DNA of 64,000 nucleotides from ZC4RG25 sp023428365 (GTDB lineage: Bacteria > Pseudomonadota > Alphaproteobacteria > Rhizobiales > Hyphomicrobiaceae): contig JBNOAI010000004.1 in NCBI GenBank assembly GCA_050283925.1, positions 1 through 64,000 on the forward strand, read 5' to 3'. The position numbers and the translations under genes were made by a program. Below, one piece after another: positions 8,278 through 17,927 of this stretch. Positions within the stretch are counted from its first letter, which is position 1; each line of letters starts with the position of its first letter. Under the pieces are notes generated by a model. The model was not told the origin of the DNA, ran no database searches, and worked only from the letters and a program-made list of their open reading frames with translations.

Positions 8278-9504
8278 CTAGCGCAGCGCAAACAAACCTG
8301 CGTCCGGATCGGGGCGCCCCCGAAGCGCAGCCGCAATAATCTGCGATGCAATCATCGAAAAGGTAATGCCGTTTCCGCCAAAGCCCATCACAGCAAATAT
8401 GCGCTTGGAGTCACGGACCCGGTCGATGATCGGAAGGCCGTCTTTTGTGGTGCCAAAGGGAGCCGCCCAAACATAGGCCGGCTTCCCAATAACGAGGCCT
8501 GTAAGGCTTTCGAATTTCTCAACGATAGCTGCCGCCTTCTTCATCAACTGATGCGGATTGTCGTTCGCACTCGTCGCGTCCTCGTCTTCACCACCCGCAA
8601 TAATGCGTCCCGCGCTGTCGGTACGAAAGTAAAGATAGGGGTCGGAAGCTTCCCATACGATAAAATCGTCAATCCATTTCGGCCGACCGGCAATTGGTCT
8701 GGTCGCCAGGGCCCAGGTCGACGTAATCTTATGCAGATGACTTCGCATCTGCGGCAGAAACTCGTATCCCGAACAGAACACGGCATAGCTCGCTGCAACC
8801 ACAACACCGGCACTCGTAGCGACGGCGACACCGGAGGACAACTCAGCAACATCCGTCACCTCGACAGGTGCACAAATGATCGCGCCTCGGCCGCGAGCAT
8901 GGTTCAATAATCCCGCGGTAAGTTGAGCCGGATTGGCGCACGCCGAATCAAATGACAGGATGGCTCCTGTTCGATCGATGTCATACGCACGAAGTGCGGC
9001 ACGATCGATCCATTCCGCTCTGATGCCGATCTCTTTTCTAGCTTCTGCTTCGCTTTTGAGCGCCCGCGCACCCAGCACATCACCTGCGAGGTACAGTGCA
9101 CTTTTTTGCTGCATTGAGCATTCAATCTTGAGGTCTCGTGTTAGTCGCACCAGATCATTCACGGCGCGGACCGAGCGTTGCCAGGCGGCGTCCGCGACAG
9201 CAGTCCCCCTCGTCTTACGTAGCCGCGTCAATGGCACATCAATTTCATGCTGTATCATGGCGGTCGATGCAGGTGTGGAGCCCCGCACAGGTGCGCGTCG
9301 ATCGAGAACCAGAACCTTATATCCGTCCTGGCTCAGGCGTTCCGAAACGAGCGCACCACTAATACCTGCGCCAATAACAACGACATCGTATTTGTCACGA
9401 ACAATTTCTCGATCTGCTGGAACGCTGATTTTGGGTGTTTGCAGCCACAAAGGTTTGCCCGTGCGAAGATCATCTTTAAGAGGCCTGACATTCTGCTTCC
9501 CCAT
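8278..9504 (-). CDS. FAD-dependent oxidoreductase (glycine/D-amino-acid oxidase type)
   Basis: DAO-family flavoprotein of about 408 aa. The dinucleotide-binding motif is VVVIGAGISGALVSERL near residue 50 and is followed by the acidic end of the second strand (VLVLDRR). The C-terminal FAD-contact region is FAVMGFGGNGITFS. Members oxidise amino acids or amines and pass electrons to oxygen or quinones; the substrate here is unknown. The ATG at 9504 (MGKQNVRPL) has AGGTG upstream; a GTG at 9537 is an alternative. It is monocistronic, divergent from the DUF2171 gene. Confidence 0.82.
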   Translation of the reverse strand: MGKQNVRPLKDDLRTGKPLWLQTPKISVPADREIVRDKYDVVVIGAGISGALVSERLSQDGYKVLVLDRRAPVRGSTPASTAMIQHEIDVPLTRLRKTRGTAVADAAWQRSVRAVNDLVRLTRDLKIECSMQQKSALYLAGDVLGARALKSEAEARKEIGIRAEWIDRAALRAYDIDRTGAILSFDSACANPAQLTAGLLNHARGRGAIICAPVEVTDVAELSSGVAVATSAGVVVAASYAVFCSGYEFLPQMRSHLHKITSTWALATRPIAGRPKWIDDFIVWEASDPYLYFRTDSAGRIIAGGEDEDATSANDNPHQLMKKAAAIVEKFESLTGLVIGKPAYVWAAPFGTTKDGLPIIDRVRDSKRIFAVMGFGGNGITFSMIASQIIAAALRGRPDPDAGLFALR

Positions 9505-9633
9505 CCTCGCACCTATTGAACAGAGTTTGATCCGCACGCCAGCGCATCAGCCAGGGAGCACGCCAGCGTTCTAGGGAACGTCATTCCTGCGACCGGGTTT
9601 AATCGAAAGATGACGGTTTCAAGGAGAACCAAC

Positions 9634-9831
9634 ATGGCAGTTGATGCGTCGGAGATTCGCGAACATATGGAAATTGTTGGCCGTGATGGCAAACATCTGG
9701 GAACGGTCGACAGAGTGGAAGGCGATCAAATCAAGCTAACAAAGAGTGATCCAGCTTCAGGTGGGCAGCATCGTTACATCAACCTGCAGGACGTGCAGGA
9801 AATTCGTAACGGGAAAGTTTGCATCTCATAG
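9634..9831 (+). CDS. DUF2171 domain protein
   Basis: 65-aa protein matching DUF2171: DASEIREHMEIVGRDGKHLG, then TVDRVEGDQIKLTK and HRYINLQDV. It is a small beta-barrel (PRC-barrel-like) fold common in Hyphomicrobiales stress regions. The ATG at 9634 follows AAGGAG at good spacing; the longer frame from 9610 lacks one. A strong terminator follows at once. Function unknown; it is typically linked to stress or envelope adaptation. Confidence 0.85.
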   Translation: MAVDASEIREHMEIVGRDGKHLGTVDRVEGDQIKLTKSDPASGGQHRYINLQDVQEIRNGKVCIS

Positions 9832-9849
9832 TGGTTTGCTCAAATGAGA

Positions 9850-9884
9850 GAGCCCGGTTGCGAGACCCGCAGCCGGGTTTTTCT
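9850..9884 (+). terminator. Rho-independent terminator after the DUF2171 gene
   Basis: GC-rich arms CCCGG (9853-9857) and CCGGG (9873-9877), with further pairing toward the loop, are followed directly by TTTTT and TCT. It lies about 20 nt after the DUF2171 stop codon. Confidence 0.85.
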
Positions 9885-9907
9885 GTTCAATCCTTGAACA
9901 GTCGGCT

Positions 9908-10084
9908 CTAAAGCACGGCTCCCAGGATGGCGGGTAAGGCAATGATTCCGAACAACATCAACAAGAGAGGCGTTAGAGCCCCACCATCCGCAGCTTGCGC
10001 TGAAGATGAGTTGAAGCAGGACGGGTCGGAAAGCTGCAAATCCGAACGCGACGTCTCTGGTGCGACGTGGTGATTCAGGTTCAT
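9908..10084 (-). CDS. Possible small single-span membrane protein
   Basis: 58-codon frame starting MNLNHHVAPETSRSD with a polar N-terminus and a hydrophobic C-terminal helix (GGALTPLLLMLFGIIALPAI). GGGGGA lies about 10 nt upstream of the ATG. No family recognised. Coding status rests only on the start signal and the membrane-like tail. A longer frame (to 10204) passes through a tandem duplication and is unlikely to be the true start. Confidence 0.35.
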   Translation of the reverse strand: MNLNHHVAPETSRSDLQLSDPSCFNSSSAQAADGGALTPLLLMLFGIIALPAILGAVL

Positions 10085-10103
10085 CAGGCGTGTATCCCCC
10101 AAG

Positions 10104-10133
10104 GAAGCTAGACGTACCGAAGCTAGACGTACC
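10104..10133. repeat. 15-bp perfect tandem duplication
   Basis: The unit GAAGCTAGACGTACC occurs twice back to back (10104-10118 and 10119-10133) in a non-coding stretch. Confidence 0.9.
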
Positions 10134-10651
10134 GCTGCACGGCCTCTGCTTAACCCGGAAACAAGCCCTAGGTTCCGTGAAGGGCGAGAACGAGCGCATG
10201 TCATCGCATCGCGTTTGCAGATCAGATGTCGATCTTTTCCGTGATATCGAGCGCGTCATCGACCTCGATGCCGAGACGACTTATCGGCCGAGCACGAGCG
10301 CATTGCGCGAGCAAACGTGCAGCCGGAGCAAGAGCTGTCGAAGGACGGCTCTACATTGGCCCGCTTCTTTTTTGTCACCGACTGGATGGCTACAGATTGG
10401 ATTGTTCATGGCGATCCAGTCTCATGATGGCAGGCGGCGAAGTTAGCGGCAAATACACTCGCGCGCGCGTCAGGTTTGGACGGCCGCTCGTAGCGAACGA
10501 CATCCGACTGGGCAAGTTTCGCGCGTGTCTCATCACGCTCTGGGTGAGTAGCGGATTTCACATCGGGATGATGGTCATTCACAGATCAGCTGTGATCTGA
10601 GATTGATTGGCTCATTCCTATAACCGGTGTCCAATATCTTTGGACATTCGG
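10134..10651. other. Intergenic region with degenerate coding-like sequence
   Basis: No intact gene is supported. A frame around 10226-10290 reads RDIERVIDLDAE, which looks like decayed coding sequence, but I cannot assign it. The region lies downstream of the amidohydrolase gene. Confidence 0.3.
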
Positions 10652-11707
10652 CTAGGAGATACCGAGCAGCTTGAGCGCGTTGCCGCTCGCCACCAACTGC
10701 TGCTCGGCGGCGTCGAGCCCACAAGATGTCAAAGCTGCTTGCAGCCGTTCCGGCACTGAGGTCTCTTCGAAGATGGGCCAGTCGGTGCCGGCGAGAACAT
10801 GGTCCACACCCAGCAGATCCACGGCGCTGCGAATGAGCACCGGGTGCAACCCCATCGTGTCGACGTAAACATGTCTGCGGCTTAGCTCGGGCGCATCACG
10901 CCTGAGCCTGCGCCCGTCGCCGAAACCGCCTGCCAGGAGAATACCGCCAATCGCAAGGGTCGTGACAACGATCCGCAAGGTCGGCAACTCATCGAAGATG
11001 CCGCCTTCCAACAGCGCGATCAGCGCCGCCGCATTGATCGTGCCGCGGTTGAATGTGTTTCCAAGACGTCCGTAGCTTGCGAACCGCTGACGCAATTGGG
11101 AATCCGTGATCGGATGTACGAAGACCGGCACCCCCAAAGCAGCCGCGGCAGCAAGTGTCGGGCGCGCCTGCGGGGCGTCGAGGAACAAGTCCTTCTTCGC
11201 ACTGGCCACGAAGACGCCGCGCAGGCCCAGCTCGCGGACGGCGCGGGTCAGTTCGCGCGCACCGGCCTCCCCGCTATAAGCATCGACGGTTGCCAAACCA
11301 TGGAGACGGCCCGGATGCTTCCCGATCAATTCAGCCAACTGATCGTTGATGCGTCTGACAGTGTCCAGCGGTACATCGTCGTCGGCACTTTGAAGAAACT
11401 CCAGCGGCGTGTTCACCACCCGGGCGAAAATACCGGCAGTGTCGATCGACGACAGGAGGGCCTGTCGATCCGAAAGGTTGCGATTGACCTGCTGCCAGTA
11501 GGCCTTTTGGACGACTGGCGCCCCCGCGCCGGCAATCGAGGTGAAGATCGGCCCGACATAATGACTGTGGAAGTCGATGACGTTAAGGGTCGCGCCACCT
11601 TTTTCAGCGGCGCGAGCGGGAGCTGATGCTGCTGAAGCATGCAGACCGGTTGCCAGGGCTGTCGCCCCGGCAACGAATGTGCGTCGGCTTCTGTTTCTGG
11701 GTTCCAT
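10652..11707 (-). CDS. Tat-exported amidohydrolase (ACMSD-like metal-dependent hydrolase)
   Basis: About 351-aa amidohydrolase-2 family protein. The ATG at 11707 gives MEPRNRSRRTFVAGATALAT, a twin-arginine signal (RSRRTF) followed by a hydrophobic stretch and a cleavage site near APARA. GAGG lies upstream of this start. Mature-domain metal ligands: DFHSHY (HxH-like), a central His in VFVHPIT, and a late Asp in AGTDWPI. Related enzymes decarboxylate or hydrolyse cyclic acids in aromatic or sugar-acid catabolism. Periplasmic location is inferred from the Tat signal. It is separated by about 430 bp from the TRAP operon, in the same direction, so it may serve the same pathway. Confidence 0.82.
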   Translation of the reverse strand: MEPRNRSRRTFVAGATALATGLHASAASAPARAAEKGGATLNVIDFHSHYVGPIFTSIAGAGAPVVQKAYWQQVNRNLSDRQALLSSIDTAGIFARVVNTPLEFLQSADDDVPLDTVRRINDQLAELIGKHPGRLHGLATVDAYSGEAGARELTRAVRELGLRGVFVASAKKDLFLDAPQARPTLAAAAALGVPVFVHPITDSQLRQRFASYGRLGNTFNRGTINAAALIALLEGGIFDELPTLRIVVTTLAIGGILLAGGFGDGRRLRRDAPELSRRHVYVDTMGLHPVLIRSAVDLLGVDHVLAGTDWPIFEETSVPERLQAALTSCGLDAAEQQLVASGNALKLLGIS

Positions 11708-12139
11708 GGCAACCTCGCATGGTCGCGTTGAGCTGGGCACCTCCAGGAAAGTATCAGGATATCATGGTGGATTTCTCCATACATATCGAGGTCTGCTCAG
11801 GCATACGCTGCCATCTATCGGGTTGTATTGATGTCAGCTCTTCATCCGAGAGGCGACTGTTTCGGACCCCGTCGGCAACGCTCGGCCCCAAATCATGGCC
11901 GACGACTGTTATTGGGACGCTCCTGTCATGTTGAGAACGTAGCGATGCCGAGGAAGCAGACGCCGAATGAGGTTACGGACAAGACACAGATCACTCTTGC
12001 TGCCATGTCCGCTTTGAGTCCTAAAGCAACACTTGATAGAGCGCCTGGACTATCTCTTCCCCGCCTTGTCTGCCTCTCTCTTCGAGGAGTGGAAAAAACC
12101 AGGATCCTACGGTGATTTCGGTGCAGACCATACGCATGC
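11708..12139. other. Intergenic region, no intact gene
   Basis: This gap lies between the RraA gene and the amidohydrolase, both on the minus strand. A plus-strand frame includes phrases such as MSALSPKA that resemble the spurious translations of dispersed intergenic repeats in Bradyrhizobium-type genomes. I regard it as repeat-derived non-coding DNA. Confidence 0.35.
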
Positions 12140-12871
12140 CTACTTCTGTTCACCAGGCTTTCGAGCGACGATCCAGGGATGCCCAGCGATATGGAGGAAG
12201 CGCGGATTGCTCTTGAAAACCTCAGAGCGCATCCCACCGGCACGCAGATCTTCACCAATGCTATTTTCGATGCGCTGTAACTCTTCGGCATCCGCAATGA
12301 TCTGCTCAGCACCTTCTGCGGGCACCACAACCACACCATCGCCGTCGGCCAGAATGAGATCATCCGGCGCAATGGCCACCGGAACACCGGTCTGACCCGG
12401 CAACGTCACCGGCTTGTCCGCCTCCACAAGGCGCCAGCGCCTTGCGCCGTTGATCGGTGTTAGGGCGCCGACGAACATCGGAAATCCGAGATCGCGAATT
12501 TCGTCGGCATCGCGGATTGCGCCATCTGTAACGAGGCCGAAGGCCCCTTCGCGTTGCAAACTGTAGGCGACAAAGCCGCCAAGGCACGCACCTGTCACGT
12601 ATCCACCCGTCGCGATAACGATCACCGATCCAGCCTTGGCTGAACGTTCGAATGCATCGGCAGGGAGCGGTGATCTGACATGCTTAGCACTGACGATCGG
12701 CTCGCCGCGCAGGCACGATGCCCGACCAGCGAACTTCGATCGTGGCGCGAGCGCTACGATGTGAGACGCGAGAGCCTGGTTTGGCAGTCCGGCTTCGTCG
12801 AGCACGTCACTGACTTGGCCGCTCTCCAGTTTTGAGAGCCGCTCGACGAGAGAATCCACGGGCGACGTCAT
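12140..12871 (-). CDS. RraA-family protein, HMG/CHA-type aldolase or decarboxylase
   Basis: 243-aa member of the RraA / 4-hydroxy-4-methyl-2-oxoglutarate aldolase family. The metal/substrate motif appears as FGLVTDGAIRDADEI (canonical G-x-x-x-D-G-x-x-R-D), preceded by a Gly-rich segment GACLGGFVAYS. A C-terminal extension after VVPAEGAEQII carries GMRSEVF. Such enzymes cleave pyruvate-containing aldols or decarboxylate oxaloacetate. The ATG at 12871 follows AGAGGA; a TTG at 12886 is unlikely. It is the last gene of the TRAP/SMP-30/Ldh operon, 11 nt after the Ldh gene, which supports a role in ending an acid-catabolic route. Confidence 0.85.
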   Translation of the reverse strand: MTSPVDSLVERLSKLESGQVSDVLDEAGLPNQALASHIVALAPRSKFAGRASCLRGEPIVSAKHVRSPLPADAFERSAKAGSVIVIATGGYVTGACLGGFVAYSLQREGAFGLVTDGAIRDADEIRDLGFPMFVGALTPINGARRWRLVEADKPVTLPGQTGVPVAIAPDDLILADGDGVVVVPAEGAEQIIADAEELQRIENSIGEDLRAGGMRSEVFKSNPRFLHIAGHPWIVARKPGEQK

Positions 12872-12882
12872 TAGAATCCTCT

Positions 12883-13992
12883 TCAATTGGTCAAGTTGAC
12901 GCCGATCGCAGCAGCCGTGGCGAGTACCTCGTCTACAACCGATTTGCTCAGCACGATACCCTCGGCGCGCTGGCGCTCTTCCTTGCGGAATTCGATCTCA
13001 CCCGGCATCAAGATTTCATCCACGCCAGGCGCCAGCTCAGATGCTTTCATTTCATCGATGTAGCCATCCATGCGTTCTTTGAAACCGGCGACATCTATGA
13101 ATGATCCGATATCGATGGCGATCACGAAATGGCCGTTGCGCTGTGGCGTATCGAGGTCGTCGTAAAGATTGGTTAGCTCGCGACCGATGGCGCCACCGGT
13201 CAAAAGACCGGACAGGATTTCGCACATCAGGATGAGCCCCCAACCCTTGTGTCCCCCGATGGGCAGAATCCAACCGCCGTCGCGAACCCAGTTGGGGTCC
13301 GTTGTCGGACGTCCGTCGGCGTCCACAAGCCAGCCGGGCGGCAGCTCCATGCCCTTCTCTGCGTAATAGAGGATCTTGCCGCGCGAGCTCATGCCAAGAG
13401 CTGCATCGAGGAGGATCGGGCGATGACGGCCAGTCGGGACACCGATGGTGATCGGCAATGGCCCCGTCAAAGGCGTTTTGCCACCCCAGACTGGCATGAT
13501 TGGCGAGCCGTTCGTGGTTGCGATGCCGATCATATCTGATTTGATTGCCTGCAAGACGTAGGGTGCGCCTTCGCCATTGTGGTTTGAAGAGCGTACGCCT
13601 ACTGCGCCGATCCCGCTTTTGCGTGCCTTCTGAATTGCAAGGTCCATCGCGCGTGTCGTCAGCACGGCTCCCAGGCCATTTCCGCCATCAATCAAGGCTG
13701 TGCCAACGGTTTCCTTGACAATCTCGAACTTGGAGATCGGGGAGAAACCGCCTTGCTGAAGACGCTTGATATAGACCGGCAAGCGCAGGATGCCGTGTGA
13801 ATTCATACCGCGCAGATCCGCCGCTAGCAGACCATGCGCAACAATCTCCGCGTCGTTGGCTGGAACGCCGACCTTTTCCAACATAGCGACGATGACACGA
13901 TGAAGATCTTCAAATCTTAACCGATATCCGCCGTTTTCGCCTTTCAACGGCAAGGAAAGATCTCCAGGCGATGCACTATTCGAAACGGACAT
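12883..13992 (-). CDS. Ldh-family NAD(P)-dependent oxidoreductase (malate/L-lactate type)
   Basis: 369-aa protein of the type-2 malate/L-lactate dehydrogenase family, which reduces or oxidises alpha-hydroxy acids (malate, ureidoglycolate, sulfolactate, 2,3-diketogulonate) with an atypical NAD fold. Family marks: AADLRGMNSHGILRL (active-site His), VRSSNHNGEGAPY, and IGGHKGWGL. The length is normal. It lies 46 nt after the SMP-30 gene and 11 nt before RraA in the TRAP operon. With these neighbours, oxidation of a hydroxy acid made by the lactonase is likely. The exact substrate is unknown. Confidence 0.88.
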   Translation of the reverse strand: MSVSNSASPGDLSLPLKGENGGYRLRFEDLHRVIVAMLEKVGVPANDAEIVAHGLLAADLRGMNSHGILRLPVYIKRLQQGGFSPISKFEIVKETVGTALIDGGNGLGAVLTTRAMDLAIQKARKSGIGAVGVRSSNHNGEGAPYVLQAIKSDMIGIATTNGSPIMPVWGGKTPLTGPLPITIGVPTGRHRPILLDAALGMSSRGKILYYAEKGMELPPGWLVDADGRPTTDPNWVRDGGWILPIGGHKGWGLILMCEILSGLLTGGAIGRELTNLYDDLDTPQRNGHFVIAIDIGSFIDVAGFKERMDGYIDEMKASELAPGVDEILMPGEIEFRKEERQRAEGIVLSKSVVDEVLATAAAIGVNLTN

Positions 13993-14038
13993 GTCAGAAG
14001 GCCTTCTTCGCTACCTGTATTTGTCGACAGCAGTATTC

Positions 14039-15001
14039 TCACCAATCCCAGTGTGCCATGGGCTGACCCGCAACCGGCGACCGGAACGTCGGCAATCGGT
14101 CTCCCAGCAGTACGCCGAGATAGGCGGTTTTGAGATCGGCTCCGCCAAACGCGATGCTCGCGATATTTCTAAGTTTTCGCGATTTCACCTGGTCGATGTG
14201 CGCCTTGTGCATTTGCCCCGCCTGGTACGCCGCCTCGACGTTACGGACATAGCTGGGATCGCTGTCTTCCAGTATGACTTGCCGAGTGCCATCCGGCATG
14301 ATGCGGATCAGCCGGTTTGACACGAGACACGTGACCCAAATGCCACCTTCGATATCGAAGGCCAGTCCATCGGGAAACTCGCCTTCTCCGAATTGGTGAG
14401 CGGTTTCGCGCGCCGACAGCGTGCCATCCTCGCCTATCGCGAAGCGCGTCAGCTTGCGCGCATATGTTTCCACGACATGCAAAACATGACCGTTCGGATC
14501 GACGCGCAACTCATTCGCAAACCCGATGCCGTCCGCCACGACGCGCGCGCCGCGGCCATCGAACAGCACGATGTAGCCATCCGCGATATCGGATCGGAAC
14601 GCTTTCGTGCGAGGACGCTGGCGCGTGCAAATCGTCGCCCACAGTCGGCCCTGATGATCATGCAGCACAAAATTGACCGCCGTCAGTTCCTCGTCGCCAA
14701 GCCGTTGAAGGATCGGAGAAACCTGCCCGTTGCGATCCAGCCGGTAGATGCCACCGTCGTTCTCACCGAGATGGGCGATGGTGAATGATCCATCTCTGTT
14801 GAGGGCAATTCCATTCGGATGCAGCGGACCTTGCAGATCCAGCGTTCCACCGACGTAAAGACGATGTGTTCCATCGATGGCCAGATGGGAAACGCCACCT
14901 CGGCGATCTGCCGTGAATAGATCTCCGGATCGCGTGGCAACGACGCACTCTGGCCGCGCCAGTCGTGAGCCATAGAAGGATATGTCATCGAGTGAAATCA
15001 T
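14039..15001 (-). CDS. SMP-30/gluconolactonase-family protein
   Basis: 320-aa six-bladed beta-propeller hydrolase. Motifs: RPECVV with the metal-binding Glu, GFANELRVDPNG with the Asn, and FPDGLAFDIEG with the metal-binding Asp. Members open sugar lactones using a divalent metal. GAGG precedes the ATG. It is preceded by the TRAP large permease at 9 nt, so it is within one operon and probably opens a lactone of the imported compound or its oxidised form. Confidence 0.85.
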   Translation of the reverse strand: MISLDDISFYGSRLARPECVVATRSGDLFTADRRGGVSHLAIDGTHRLYVGGTLDLQGPLHPNGIALNRDGSFTIAHLGENDGGIYRLDRNGQVSPILQRLGDEELTAVNFVLHDHQGRLWATICTRQRPRTKAFRSDIADGYIVLFDGRGARVVADGIGFANELRVDPNGHVLHVVETYARKLTRFAIGEDGTLSARETAHQFGEGEFPDGLAFDIEGGIWVTCLVSNRLIRIMPDGTRQVILEDSDPSYVRNVEAAYQAGQMHKAHIDQVKSRKLRNIASIAFGGADLKTAYLGVLLGDRLPTFRSPVAGQPMAHWDW

Positions 15002-15010
15002 TCTGAGGCC

Positions 15011-16315
15011 TCAGTGATCGAACATTCTGGACGGCAGCCACGTCGCCAACTCCGGCACAAGTGTGAGCAGCAGCAGGAAACCAAGGATTAAGCCGTAGTA
15101 CGGCACCGTTCCGCGCAGAATATCTGCCAAAGGCGCATTTGAGATTTTCTTGATGACAAACACATTGATGCCGAACGGTGGCGTGAGCTGGCCCAGCTCG
15201 ATCAGCACGACCAAAGAGATCGCGAACCACAAAGGGTCGATGCCGTAGGCGACGACGGTTGGATAAAGCAAAGGCACCGTGATGACGATCATCGCGATGC
15301 TCTCGATCAGGCAGCCGAGAACCACATACAGCACGAGCAGCGCCCCGAGGAAGGCGTAGCGATCGAGCTGCAGTGAAAGTATATACTCCGTCAATCGCGT
15401 GCCGAGATTGGCATTCTCGAAAGCATAGGCGAAGACCATTGCCGCAACGACAATAAACAGTATCGCGCAACTCGAGCGCAAAGATACTGAGACGGATTCA
15501 CCTACAGCCTGCCAAGAGAACTGGCCTAAACCCGCGCCGATTACGATCGCAAGGACACATCCCAGTGCGGCGGCCTCCGTTGGGGTGGCGTAGCCAAAAT
15601 AAATGCTGCCCAGCACAACGACCATGAGAACGGCAAACGGGATGAGGTCGAGAAACGCACGGATCAGTGAGATTTTCGTATCAGGATCGATGACACTGGT
15701 GTCGCGGGATGGCCGCAAGAGGGAAGACACCCCGATAAACAGCATGAAAATAGCGGCGAGCGCGATGCCGGGCACAACCCCGGCCATGAACAGCTTGGCA
15801 ACGGAAACTTCGGTGAAGCTGCCATACAGGATCAGAGGAATCGACGGTGGAATGAGAATGCCGAGCGTACCGCCCGCCGCCAGCGACCCATAAGACATGT
15901 GTTTGTTATAACCGCGCTTCTCCAGATTAGGCAGCGCTACCGTGCCAATCGCGGCCGCAGTCGCTACCGATGAACCGCAGATCGCTGCGAAAAGGGCGCT
16001 CGAAAGAATATTGGTCTGTAGCAGCCCGCCCGGCAGGCGCCAAACAAGGCGCGCTAGTGAGCGATAGAGGGGCTCGGTGACCCCGCAGCGGAGCAAAACG
16101 TCCGACATAAATATGAACAACGGGATGGCTGTCAGAGTAAAGCTGTTGGTTCCGCCCCAAAGGACAAAGCCTAGCGCGTTGAAGCCGCTCCAACCATCGA
16201 CAGCAGCTATGGCGATAAGACCGCTGATCAGAATAGCGAACGGCAACCACATGCCACCCATCAGCAGTGCAAACAGCAAGCCGAGTACTAGGACGAGTTG
16301 AATTACCCAATCCAT
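15011..16315 (-). CDS. TRAP transporter large permease, DctM type
   Basis: 434-aa integral membrane protein with about twelve hydrophobic segments. Family motifs: SSALFAAICGSSVATAAAIGTV, the PPSIPLILYGSFTEVSVAKLF region, and the ending GQLTPPFGINVFVIKK. It forms the ion-coupled channel subunit of a tripartite ATP-independent periplasmic transporter. It lies 3 nt after the DctQ gene. The solute is an organic acid type, set by the DctP partner. Confidence 0.93.
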   Translation of the reverse strand: MDWVIQLVLVLGLLFALLMGGMWLPFAILISGLIAIAAVDGWSGFNALGFVLWGGTNSFTLTAIPLFIFMSDVLLRCGVTEPLYRSLARLVWRLPGGLLQTNILSSALFAAICGSSVATAAAIGTVALPNLEKRGYNKHMSYGSLAAGGTLGILIPPSIPLILYGSFTEVSVAKLFMAGVVPGIALAAIFMLFIGVSSLLRPSRDTSVIDPDTKISLIRAFLDLIPFAVLMVVVLGSIYFGYATPTEAAALGCVLAIVIGAGLGQFSWQAVGESVSVSLRSSCAILFIVVAAMVFAYAFENANLGTRLTEYILSLQLDRYAFLGALLVLYVVLGCLIESIAMIVITVPLLYPTVVAYGIDPLWFAISLVVLIELGQLTPPFGINVFVIKKISNAPLADILRGTVPYYGLILGFLLLLTLVPELATWLPSRMFDH

Positions 16316-16318
16316 GGC

Positions 16319-16804
16319 CTAGGCTCCCCGCTGCATTGCAACGGCGTTCTCAATCATCCTGCACACCAACGCGACAGCGAGGATAGAAAGTCCCAGCGGC
16401 ATAAATAGCTGTGGAATCCAGAGCGGGGTTTCCAGCAATGTCGGTGCCACGGTCCCGCGGGTATAACTCGACCACACAAAACGCGAAGTGAAATAGTTGA
16501 CGATGATGACGGCGACCAATGCGATGCCATCGAATAAGATATCGGCAATTGCCCGTTGATGACTCGGGAAGAGATCGTAAATCATCTCGATGCGCATCAA
16601 ATCGCCACTGCGGTAGCTGCCGACAAAACCCAAAAAGCACAGTGCGACGAGCAGATAACCAGCGACCTCCTCAGACAATTGCAACGAAACGCCGAACATA
16701 TTGCGAGAAACGATCTCGCCAAAAACAATGGCGATCATCGCCACGAGCGCGACGCCAGCACCAACGCGGCATGCGGCGAATAGAAAATTTGTCAATGCAG
16801 ACAT
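16319..16804 (-). CDS. TRAP transporter small permease, DctQ type
   Basis: 161-aa protein with four hydrophobic helices and the DctQ signature (QLSEEVAGYLLVALCFLGFV, then RIEMIYDLFP). It pairs with DctM in the inner membrane. The frame is open to 16969, but the extension is basic and non-homologous and overlaps no start signal; the ATG at 16804 (MSALTNFLFAACRVG) gives the normal length. It sits between DctP (76 nt upstream) and DctM. Confidence 0.88.
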   Translation of the reverse strand: MSALTNFLFAACRVGAGVALVAMIAIVFGEIVSRNMFGVSLQLSEEVAGYLLVALCFLGFVGSYRSGDLMRIEMIYDLFPSHQRAIADILFDGIALVAVIIVNYFTSRFVWSSYTRGTVAPTLLETPLWIPQLFMPLGLSILAVALVCRMIENAVAMQRGA

Positions 16805-16880
16805 TGAGGACAGCTTCTCAGTGCTCGTTGATATGAAGCGGCGGTCGCATGAAATCCCACACGGCCGCCGCGCACAAAGA

Positions 16881-17867
16881 TTATCTGCCGAGTGCCTTGC
16901 GCATGGCGTCCAGACCGGCGACGGCTTCGGGGCCTTTTTGTTCAGCCCAGGGCTTCCAATAGTCAGCAATCGTGGATGCCGCTGTTTTCATTTCCGCGTC
17001 AGTTGGAATGGTCACAACCATTCCAGTCTTTCGGAATTCTTCAGTCGCAGTGTCTTCGCTGTCACTGAGTTCTTTTTCAACCGCAGCAGCAGCCTCACGC
17101 GCAGCCTTTACAAGCTTTTCTTTATCTTCGGCGCTCAGGGCATCGAATGTCCCCTGATTGACGATAAACAGACTATTGGTCCAGTTCACCGGCAGGCGGT
17201 AATTGTGCGTGAAGAAATCACGCCAGACGCGACCGCCGCCCGCACTCGCAGTCAGCACACCATTGATCACGCCCGACTGGAGAGCCGAAGGAACATCCGG
17301 CGGAGCCAGAGTGACGGGAATGCCGCCAAACCGTTTCACAAACTCACCCTGTTCCGGCGAGGAAACCCGGATCTTCAGGCCCTTGATGTCTTCGAGCTTC
17401 GTCACCTGCCTGGAGGAGAAGAGCACCTGTGCAGGATAATGGTATTCGGCCAAGAGCTTGACACCGAGACGCGCCAGTTCCTTGTCAGCGTAGGGTAGCC
17501 AGATGGCGCGTGCCTTGTCGTAATCAGCCGCGCTGTCCATCATGAATGGCAACCGGATGAGCCCGCCTATTCTGATGTTGCCAACAAACGCCATGTCATC
17601 AGCGATTTGCAACACATTATCGCCGACAGCCTGCGTAATCGAGCTGGCCTTAATAGGCAGGGATCCGCCGACGTTCGGCTTAATGGCGATTGCACCGTTT
17701 GTCGCCTTCTCGAAATCGGTGGCGAGCTTCTGAAGTCCGCGATAGGCCGGCGTCGTTACGGCATCGATGTAGGTGTAGCTTTTCCATTCCTTGGCGATCG
17801 CGCCGCCACCGAGGGTTAGCGACACTGCAAGAACTGCGGTTTCCAATACTCTCTTGGCGAGCGACAT
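16881..17867 (-). CDS. TRAP transporter periplasmic solute-binding protein, DctP type
   Basis: 328-aa binding protein. GGAGGA sits directly before the ATG at 17867, and a Sec signal peptide follows (KRVLETAVLAVSLTLGGGAIA, cleaved near AIAKE). The family core is clear: the ligand Arg in LKIRVSSPEQGEFVKRFGG and the segment PPDVPSALQSGVINGVL. It captures an organic acid for DctQM. It is the first gene of the six-gene leftward operon and is transcribed divergently from the LacI-type regulator. Confidence 0.92.
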   Translation of the reverse strand: MSLAKRVLETAVLAVSLTLGGGAIAKEWKSYTYIDAVTTPAYRGLQKLATDFEKATNGAIAIKPNVGGSLPIKASSITQAVGDNVLQIADDMAFVGNIRIGGLIRLPFMMDSAADYDKARAIWLPYADKELARLGVKLLAEYHYPAQVLFSSRQVTKLEDIKGLKIRVSSPEQGEFVKRFGGIPVTLAPPDVPSALQSGVINGVLTASAGGGRVWRDFFTHNYRLPVNWTNSLFIVNQGTFDALSAEDKEKLVKAAREAAAAVEKELSDSEDTATEEFRKTGMVVTIPTDAEMKTAASTIADYWKPWAEQKGPEAVAGLDAMRKALGR

Positions 17868-17927
17868 TTTTCCTCCGTGCTTCGATTGCTTTTTTGCGTT
17901 GCACAAACAAGTTGTCTGCGGAGATTT